From: Nitrospirota bacterium
Lineage (GTDB): Bacteria > Nitrospirota_A > Leptospirillia > Leptospirillales > Leptospirillaceae
DNA length: 11,647 nucleotides
Reading direction: 5' to 3'
NCBI GenBank assembly: GCA_021802325.1
Contig: JAKAAM010000028.1
Span: 1-11,647 of the forward strand
Below, piece by piece: positions 7,377-11,647 of the stretch. How positions within the stretch are numbered: the stretch's first letter is position 1; the number at the start of each line of letters is the position of its first letter. Made by a program: the position numbers and the translations under genes. The notes beneath the pieces were generated by a model. The model saw only the letters and a program-made list of their open reading frames with translations. It did not search any database and had not been told where the DNA came from.

Positions 7377-7676
7377 ATGAGCCAAGAAAAGCTGTCCCTG
7401 ACGGAGCTCGTCAAACGTCATCCCCTCCTGACCACAGTTTTTGGGTTTTGGGGATTTGGATATACCTTTATGGTTCCCAACCTCTTGGGTGGACGATTCC
7501 TCCAGGCATTTTTCCATGCGGTCGGGAGCGAACCTGGCAAGGTCTTTCTCGGATTCGGAGCACTTTTTTTCATGGTGTTTCTCTTTGCGGGTGTCGTGCC
7601 TTTTGCACTGTGGTACTTTGTCTGTCAGGCACTGGAAAGTGCCGACACTTCCTCTCAGACCCCTAAGAACGGATAG
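7377..7676 (+). CDS. Small two-helix membrane protein, unknown family
   Basis: A 99-residue protein with a short charged N-terminus (SQEKLSLTELVKRH), a first hydrophobic stretch about residues 18-38 and a second, long one at about 55-85, then a polar tail. I do not recognise the family. The open frame extends upstream to a GTG at 7233 (48 further codons, soluble and compositionally ordinary), but the ATG is followed immediately by a plausible cytoplasmic lead to helix 1. No strong Shine-Dalgarno is seen at either start, so the N-terminus is unsure. It is separated by only 5 bases from the DUF420-like gene, so the two are almost certainly co-transcribed and may form a membrane complex (inference). 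Confidence 0.7.
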   Translation: MSQEKLSLTELVKRHPLLTTVFGFWGFGYTFMVPNLLGGRFLQAFFHAVGSEPGKVFLGFGALFFMVFLFAGVVPFALWYFVCQALESADTSSQTPKNG

Positions 7677-7681
7677 CCGCC

Positions 7682-8290
7682 ATGCACGGATTTCTTGGTA
7701 CCAAAGCAGACTTCTGGTGGGACCTTACGATCACCAGCGAAACCATTGTTTTCTCCTGCCTTTTTTTTGGCGCCTATCTCGGACGCAAACACCGTGGGAC
7801 AGCCCACCACAATACGATGCTTCTCTCGACCATACTCGTGGCGGGATGGTTTCTCATGTATCTGGCCCAGCAGTATATCGTTGGCATCGTCGGTTTTGGC
7901 GGTCCATCAATGATCAAGTACATGGTCTACTATCCCATCATCATCTTCCACTCACTCGTCTCGACAGCAGCCCTGATCCTGACGGGGGTGGTGGTCTTCA
8001 ACGGATTCATGACCACTGAAGTGGCGGGAGGAGTCCGGGTCCTCAAGAAGAATCCAATGGTTCACAGACGTCTGGGTTGGGTCACCCTTCTCTCGTTTGT
8101 CTTCTCCATCATTACGGCCTACACCGTCTATGCTCTCCTCTTTGTCATCTACAACCCCGCCAGAACTCCTACCTACGGAATCAAGTCTTCCATCGGAGCT
8201 CTTTCAGGCATTGGCGCCTTTGTTCTCATCGGGCTTCTGTCCCTATTCTGGTACCTTAACAGGACCCGACTCCGATCCTCAGGCTCTTAA
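7682..8290 (+). CDS. DUF420-like five-helix membrane protein
   Basis: A 202-residue integral membrane protein with five hydrophobic helices at about 14-34, 46-66, 82-106, 131-155 and 170-192. Charged histidine-containing loops precede helices 2 and 4 (RKHRGTAHHN at 35-44; NPMVHRRLGW at 124-133), and a His lies in helix 3 (His90). This arrangement, with the H-x-N/T-M-L lead into helix 2 and HRRLGW into helix 4, matches the DUF420 family, whose Bacillus member CtaM is needed for assembly or activity of a haem-copper oxidase. A role in respiratory-chain assembly is therefore possible but not shown; no oxidase gene is in view. It follows the 99-residue gene by 5 bases, and GGAT lies upstream of its ATG. 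The transcript ends at the terminator near 8386. Confidence 0.75.
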   Translation: MHGFLGTKADFWWDLTITSETIVFSCLFFGAYLGRKHRGTAHHNTMLLSTILVAGWFLMYLAQQYIVGIVGFGGPSMIKYMVYYPIIIFHSLVSTAALILTGVVVFNGFMTTEVAGGVRVLKKNPMVHRRLGWVTLLSFVFSIITAYTVYALLFVIYNPARTPTYGIKSSIGALSGIGAFVLIGLLSLFWYLNRTRLRSSGS

Positions 8291-8343
8291 GGCCTCTCAT
8301 CGCCGATCCATTCTGACCAATCTCCTCCCACAGCCAGATAAAA

Positions 8344-8386
8344 GAAAAGCCTCTCTCCGAAATATTTTCGGAGAGAGGCTTTTTTA
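8344..8386. terminator. Strong bidirectional rho-independent terminator
   Basis: A perfect 14-base inverted repeat (8350-8363 with 8367-8380, GCCTCTCTCCGAAA and its complement) with a 3-base loop is followed by six T on the plus strand. On the minus strand the flanking AAAAGAAAA gives the matching U-rich tail, and the A/T flanks extend the stem further. It sits between two converging genes and should stop both the DUF420-like transcript and the radical SAM transcript. Confidence 0.95.
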
Positions 8387-8440
8387 TCGAGCACCCCGAT
8401 CCTTCAGGTTTTGAATGCGAGGGAGAAAAAAGCTTTCTTG

Positions 8441-9784
8441 TCAGTAATACTCCACCGTATCAATACCCTTGCGCGATACATAGTGAAAAAAGAGATTTGA
8501 GGGAAGCCCATCACGATGGAAAGTAAAGGGGCTCTTGGGGTAGAGAAGCCGCTTCATGATGGAACGGGGAGAATAAAACGAGCGCTGAACCCAATCGATC
8601 CCCTCTTCAACCTGTTCTTTCGTCATGTTTTTAGGGACGAACATGCAGACATGGCCTGAAGAATATTGGTCAGCAGTCGGATCAACCACCCGATTTTCCG
8701 CATTGAGCCGCGCACGCAAAGGCGTGCCCTCCCTTGGAGAGACAATACTGAAAAAGGCCAGCGGAGCACGAACTTTCTCCAGAAAGTCCAGCGTCGCAGG
8801 AAAGACATCCGGAGTGTCATGATCAAGGCCAAACATCAGATTCAGCGAGTAAAAAAGCCGACGTTTTTCCATGGCCTTCAGCAAGTCGATGTAATCTTTC
8901 ACATGGTTCTGTTTCTTGTGGATGTCGTTCAGATTAGCCTGATTGATGCTTTCCATCCCAATGTTGACATGAATGCAGCCGGCATCAATGGCCAAATCCA
9001 AAAGCTCTTCATCATGGTTGGTGTTGAGCGTCCACAAGCAGCTCCACTTGATGTCAAGGGGCTTCAGCGCCTTGAAGAGCTCACGGGCAAAAGCATGCTT
9101 TCCCGTCAGCTGATCATCGATGAACTGGAACTGGTTGATCCCCATGATTTTCTTTTGCTGTTGAATCTCTTCGACAATATCTTCCACCGGCCGCATGCGA
9201 TAGGCTCCGTCATAGACAACGGGAACCTCACAAAAATCACAATGATAATTGCAGCCACGAGTCGCCTGAATTGGCATCATATGAATGCGGTAACGGGAGA
9301 GATCAAGAAGTTCATAGCGAGGCCGGGGAAGGCTTTTCATGTCGCTTGGCTGTTCTGCCTTGTAAAGGGACTTGATTTTCCCCCGTCGACAATCATCAAG
9401 TAGCTCTCCCCAGACATTTTCCGCCTCTCCTACGACAACACTGTCAGCATGGAGGAGGGTATCGGCTGGGTGAAGGGTGGAATGAAACCCTCCCATCACA
9501 ACGGGAATCTTTCGTTCCCGAAACTTCCTGGAAATTTCATAGGCCCGGTTCGCAGACCCGGTTGTCGTGGTGATAGCCACAAGGTCAAAATTCCCTTCGA
9601 AGGGAATTTTCTGAACCTTGTCATCGACAACCACAACATCATCGGTAAGCGGGGTGAGCCCTGCAAGATATGGGGTCACCATCGTCATGATAAGGCGTTT
9701 TTTTGCTTGGACCGGCACTCCGGAGAGCCTCATGAGCGTCGGCTGGATCATGAGTATTTTGAGTTTTTTCGTTGAGGGAGGCAT
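8441..9784 (-). CDS. B12-binding-domain radical SAM protein
   Basis: A 447-residue enzyme of the cobalamin-binding radical SAM class. The N-terminal Rossmann-like B12-binding domain (about 8-135) contains FDLVAITTTTGSANRAYEIS and GGFHSTLHP (98-106). The radical SAM domain carries the [4Fe-4S] motif Cys178-x3-Cys182-x2-Cys185 in RGCNYHCDFC, then FIDDQLTG (221-228), an IGMES segment (275-279) and SPREGTPL (349-356). The C-terminal part (about 375-447) with FVPKNMTKEQVEEGIDWV resembles tails of B12 radical SAM proteins acting on lipids, such as hopanoid-modifying enzymes, but I cannot assign a substrate. The ATG has AAGGAG 8 bases upstream and a near-consensus promoter. It stands alone, so neighbours give no clue. 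Confidence 0.92.
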   Translation of the reverse strand: MPPSTKKLKILMIQPTLMRLSGVPVQAKKRLIMTMVTPYLAGLTPLTDDVVVVDDKVQKIPFEGNFDLVAITTTTGSANRAYEISRKFRERKIPVVMGGFHSTLHPADTLLHADSVVVGEAENVWGELLDDCRRGKIKSLYKAEQPSDMKSLPRPRYELLDLSRYRIHMMPIQATRGCNYHCDFCEVPVVYDGAYRMRPVEDIVEEIQQQKKIMGINQFQFIDDQLTGKHAFARELFKALKPLDIKWSCLWTLNTNHDEELLDLAIDAGCIHVNIGMESINQANLNDIHKKQNHVKDYIDLLKAMEKRRLFYSLNLMFGLDHDTPDVFPATLDFLEKVRAPLAFFSIVSPREGTPLRARLNAENRVVDPTADQYSSGHVCMFVPKNMTKEQVEEGIDWVQRSFYSPRSIMKRLLYPKSPFTFHRDGLPSNLFFHYVSRKGIDTVEYY

Positions 9785-9842
9785 GATTGGGACTCCTTAA
9801 GGTCATAGGGTCAAGGGAAACACAATAAAAATCCCCTCTTTC

Positions 9843-9871
9843 AATATAATTTCATATAGAACTACCGTCAA
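9843..9871 (-). promoter_or_regulatory. Sigma70-type promoter of the radical SAM gene
   Basis: The minus strand reads TTGACG (9866-9871), 17 bases, TATATT (9843-9848), about 58 bases before the ATG. The surroundings are AT-rich, unlike the rest of the window. Between promoter and start, the direct repeat TGACC-cta-TGACC lies just before the AAGGAG site and could be an operator. Confidence 0.75.
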
Positions 9872-10019
9872 GTTTTGATTGGCACTAACGAGAGGGGGAG
9901 AATATGAGAGGAGGTCAATGAACAAATCGTTACACAGGAGTTCCATCCCGAAATACAGGTGCGAGAAAAAGACAGCATTGCCAATTTTGGAATGGGGGAT
10001 CCATTCAGAGATTTTTAAT

Positions 10020-10095
10020 TGGTGGCGATGGAGGGATTCGAACCCCCGACCGAGTGATTATGATTCACCTGCTCTGCCGACTGAGCTACATCGCC
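10020..10095 (-). tRNA. tRNA-Met (CAT anticodon), elongator type; CCA encoded
   Basis: The minus strand folds as a complete 76-base cloverleaf: acceptor GGCGATG/CATCGCC, D-arm GCTC/GAGC, anticodon stem GGTGA/TCACT with loop ATCATAA, five-base variable loop, T-arm GGGGG/CCCTC with loop TTCGAAT, discriminator A and encoded CCA (10020-10022). The anticodon is CAT (10060-10062). G1-C72 pairing and the absence of three G-C pairs in the anticodon stem exclude initiator tRNA. A CAT tRNA could also be tRNA-Ile2 read through lysidine by TilS; the acceptor arm looks more like elongator Met, but this is not decisive. Confidence 0.95.
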
Positions 10096-10135
10096 TTGGG
10101 GAGAAAGGGGTGATTCATTGCGGGAAAACTTGGGT

Positions 10136-10164
10136 ACTATAGCATGGGAAACGCTCTGGAGCAA
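10136..10164 (-). promoter_or_regulatory. Extended -10 promoter of the tRNA gene
   Basis: The minus strand reads TTGCTC (10159-10164), a 17-base spacer ending in TGC, and TATAGT (10136-10141). Predicted transcription start is about 30 bases before the tRNA 5' end, a normal leader for tRNA processing. Confidence 0.7.
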
Positions 10165-10197
10165 TCCATGCAAGGAGGACGATCCCACCGAAGGTCT

Positions 10198-10629
10198 TTA
10201 GTGATGTTCCTTCCCCAAGTGGCCTTCCCGGGTCAGGCGGGCATGTTCTTTCATGATGCACTTGTCCATAATGACCGCCATTCCGGCAATCTCAGCCATA
10301 CGATATCCTTCCTCACTCACGATCCCTTCCTGAATCCAGACTCGGGGAACCGCCGTCGCCACCGCTTCCCGGACAACATCCGGAATATCCGAAGCCTTTC
10401 GAAAGATCACCACAAGGTCAGGGGTCACAGGAAGGCTTTTCAGATCGGGATAACAGGGAACATGCGCCACGGAGCTCAGGTTGGGATTGACAGGAAGAAC
10501 ATCGAAGCCATGGTCCTGAAGGTAGCTGGCGACGGTGAGGCTTGGACGTCCGAGCTTGTCGGAAATTCCGACAACCGCCACGGTTTTGGAGTCGGTCAAA
10601 ATGGATTTGATAAGATCATCATGTGCCAT
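10198..10629 (-). CDS. CoA-binding domain protein, YccU/YneT-like
   Basis: A 143-residue single-domain CoA_binding (Rossmann-fold) protein. From this start it has KTVAVVGISDKLGRPS (15-30), HGFDVLPVNPN (40-50), DLVVIFRKASDIP (72-84), VWIQEGI (97-103) and MAVIMDKC (116-123), which line up with the beta-alpha pattern and the DRC-type end of E. coli YccU (about 137 residues). These proteins bind CoA in vitro or by similarity, but their role is not established. An ATG 12 codons upstream (10665) is rejected because it directly abuts a good -10 box, so transcription would begin inside it; GGGGGA at 10640-10645 precedes the chosen ATG. It is divergent from the NifS-like gene and separately expressed from the tRNA. 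Confidence 0.85.
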   Translation of the reverse strand: MAHDDLIKSILTDSKTVAVVGISDKLGRPSLTVASYLQDHGFDVLPVNPNLSSVAHVPCYPDLKSLPVTPDLVVIFRKASDIPDVVREAVATAVPRVWIQEGIVSEEGYRMAEIAGMAVIMDKCIMKEHARLTREGHLGKEHH

Positions 10630-10665
10630 CGGAAGGGGTTCCCCCGTGTGATTCGTCTTGGACAT

Positions 10666-10694
10666 ATTTTAAAGGGAAGGATCGGAGACGACAA
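10666..10694 (-). promoter_or_regulatory. Promoter of the CoA-binding protein gene
   Basis: The minus strand reads TTGTCG (10689-10694), 17 bases, TAAAAT (10666-10671). The start of transcription would fall about 7 bases downstream, inside the codons of the longer reading frame, leaving a leader of roughly 30 bases before the ATG at 10629. This is the main reason for preferring that start. Confidence 0.6.
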
Positions 10695-10880
10695 TAACAA
10701 AATCAGACACGACCAAAATGTCACCATCTTCTGTTTCAATGAGCGCCCACTGGTCCTCGTCATGCTATCATAGAATGGTAGCCGACAGGAACCCGGAGAG
10801 AAAAAAAGGACGGAATTCGGCGTTTTTAGGATTTTTGTGAACAGGCTCGCCAATCCTCTTCAAGGATGAGGACCCAAAAA

Positions 10881-10895
10881 CTTAACAACATTAAG
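10881..10895 (+). promoter_or_regulatory. Short inverted repeat touching the Shine-Dalgarno of the NifS-like gene
   Basis: CTTAA-caaca-TTAAG is a perfect 5+5 inverted repeat, and its right arm runs into AGGGA, the ribosome site of the gene at 10905. It could be a weak RNA hairpin or an operator half-site pair; it may also be chance. The remainder of 10695-10880 shows no convincing promoter for the plus-strand gene. Confidence 0.25.
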
Positions 10896-10904
10896 GGACG
10901 TAGG

Positions 10905-11647
10905 ATGATCCATCTTCATGTCGACACAATGCCGTATTTTCGACCGGGGGTCCGGGAAGCGATAGATAAAGAGCTCGAAGATACAGTTGTTCCCACCGCC
11001 CGGACCCGAAGGGGACTCGACAAAGCTGAACGCCTCGAGCGATATCGGGACGACGTCGCACGGTATGCCCATAGCCGGCCGGAAGAAGTGATCTTTGTCT
11101 CCTCCGTAACGGAAGCCAATGTGTGGGCCATACGAGGAGTCCGTTTTCCCGGAAACACTGCACCGGATCATATTTTGGTCTCTCCTCTCGAACACAGCTC
11201 AGTCCTCCGAAGCGCAGAAGCCCTTTCCCGTGAGACGGGCGCAAAAATGGAGCTTCTCACGCTGACTCCCCAAGGGACGGTCGACACCGATGCCCTCAAA
11301 AGAAATTGGCCGGGAGCGAGAACACTGGTCTCCCTGCAACGAGTGAGTCCTGAGACCGGTCTCCTCCAGCCCCTAGCGGAGGTCGCCGGAATCGTAAGGG
11401 AAAGAGGCGGGATTCTCCACAGTGACTCCTCGGCGGCCCAAGGATGGGAGCCTCTCTCCTTGCAGAGTGATGGACCCGACCTGATGTCCCTATCTTCTTC
11501 CGTTGCTGGGGGGCCGGCAGGAATCGCGGCGCTTCTTCTTCGCCGGGGGATCCGGATCAATCCCTGGCTTCTGGGAGGGGCCCAGGAAGACGGACGTCGG
11601 GCAGGGAGCCAACCGGTCTTCCTTGCCGCAGGATTTGCCCACGCTCT
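10905..11647 (+). CDS. NifS/IscS-fold (class V aminotransferase) protein with degenerate PLP site, partial
   Basis: The first 247 residues of a protein that aligns by eye along its length with NifS/IscS cysteine desulfurases; the C-terminus is off the right edge. Retained landmarks: FVSSVTEANVWAI (64-76, normally TSGATEANN), EHSSV (96-100) with the PLP-stacking His97, ETGLLQP (150-156), HSDS (172-175) and GGAQEDGRRAGS (224-235). Lost: the PLP-anchoring Lys of the SAHK motif, here Val200 in SLSSSVAGGPAG; the NNE asparagines (here VSPE, 147-150); the Gln after HTDA (Ala177 here); and the N-terminal DNxATT (here VDTMPY). The frame is intact with normal codon use, so it looks like a maintained non-catalytic or altered paralogue. 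The ATG has AGGGA 6 bases upstream. Active desulfurase function is unlikely. Confidence 0.85.
   Translation, partial: MIHLHVDTMPYFRPGVREAIDKELEDTVVPTARTRRGLDKAERLERYRDDVARYAHSRPEEVIFVSSVTEANVWAIRGVRFPGNTAPDHILVSPLEHSSVLRSAEALSRETGAKMELLTLTPQGTVDTDALKRNWPGARTLVSLQRVSPETGLLQPLAEVAGIVRERGGILHSDSSAAQGWEPLSLQSDGPDLMSLSSSVAGGPAGIAALLLRRGIRINPWLLGGAQEDGRRAGSQPVFLAAGFAHA

Noticed and set aside
6851..7414. 187-codon minus-strand frame
   Set aside because: Serine/arginine-rich antisense frame over the two plus-strand membrane genes; those have coherent hydrophobic helices.
9880..9885. TGGCAC as a -24 element upstream of the tRNA-side ORF
   Set aside because: The matching -12 TTGC is absent at the required distance.
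9990..10006. GAATGG/CCATTC hairpin downstream of the tRNA as a terminator
   Set aside because: No U-tract follows on the tRNA strand; on the plus strand TTTTT follows but there is no gene to terminate.
9879..10142. Plus-strand frame with a GGAGG before an ATG at 9918
   Set aside because: It reads antisense through the tRNA and yields the well-known spurious peptide RWRDSNPRPSDYDSPALPTELH; not a real gene.
10144..10773. 209-codon plus-strand frame opposite the CoA-binding gene
   Set aside because: The minus-strand protein has clear CoA_binding blocks and its own promoter; this frame is a shadow.

Overview
The window is a gene-dense bacterial segment with moderately high GC, many GTG starts and mostly conventional Shine-Dalgarno and -35/-10 signals. 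The trpE-G-D-C-F order in single-gene form, a bacterial enhancer-binding (sigma54) regulator, a ferredoxin and a B12-type radical SAM protein suggest a deep-branching Gram-negative, possibly Nitrospirota (Leptospirillum-like) or a deltaproteobacterial relative. That placement is inference from gene content; there is no marker gene to confirm it.

Region 1 (about 1-6690, minus strand) reads as one long transcription unit: NUDIX hydrolase, small 2[4Fe-4S] ferredoxin-like protein, PAS/AAA+/Fis-type sigma54 activator, then trpE, trpG, trpD, trpC and trpF (trpF runs off the left edge). The junctions regulator/trpE, trpG/trpD and trpD/trpC are 4-base GTGA, GTGA and ATGA overlaps, and trpE/trpG and trpC/trpF overlap by 13 and about 17 bases, so translation is probably coupled. 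The enzymes cover chorismate to anthranilate (TrpE+TrpG), phosphoribosylation (TrpD), isomerisation (TrpF) and indole-glycerol-phosphate formation (TrpC). trpA and trpB are not in view. The unusual point is that a PAS regulator with a cysteine cluster and an iron-sulfur protein sit directly upstream of, and overlap, the tryptophan genes.

Region 2 (6711-8290, plus strand) encodes three membrane proteins: a two-helix protein with a soluble C-terminal domain, a 99-residue two-helix protein and a five-helix DUF420-like protein. It ends at a very strong bidirectional terminator (8344-8386) that also serves the converging radical SAM gene.

Region 3 (8441-10095, minus strand) holds a B12-binding radical SAM protein with its own near-consensus promoter, and a tRNA with a CAT anticodon and encoded CCA, again with its own promoter.

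Region 4 (10198-11647) has a YccU-type CoA-binding protein (minus) and, divergently, the first 247 codons of a NifS/IscS-fold protein that has lost the PLP-binding lysine and several other active-site residues. This pseudoenzyme-like desulfurase paralogue and the redox-regulator/trp arrangement are the two most interesting things here. No CRISPR array, insertion sequence or phage gene was seen, and no gene-free stretch exceeds 300 bases.
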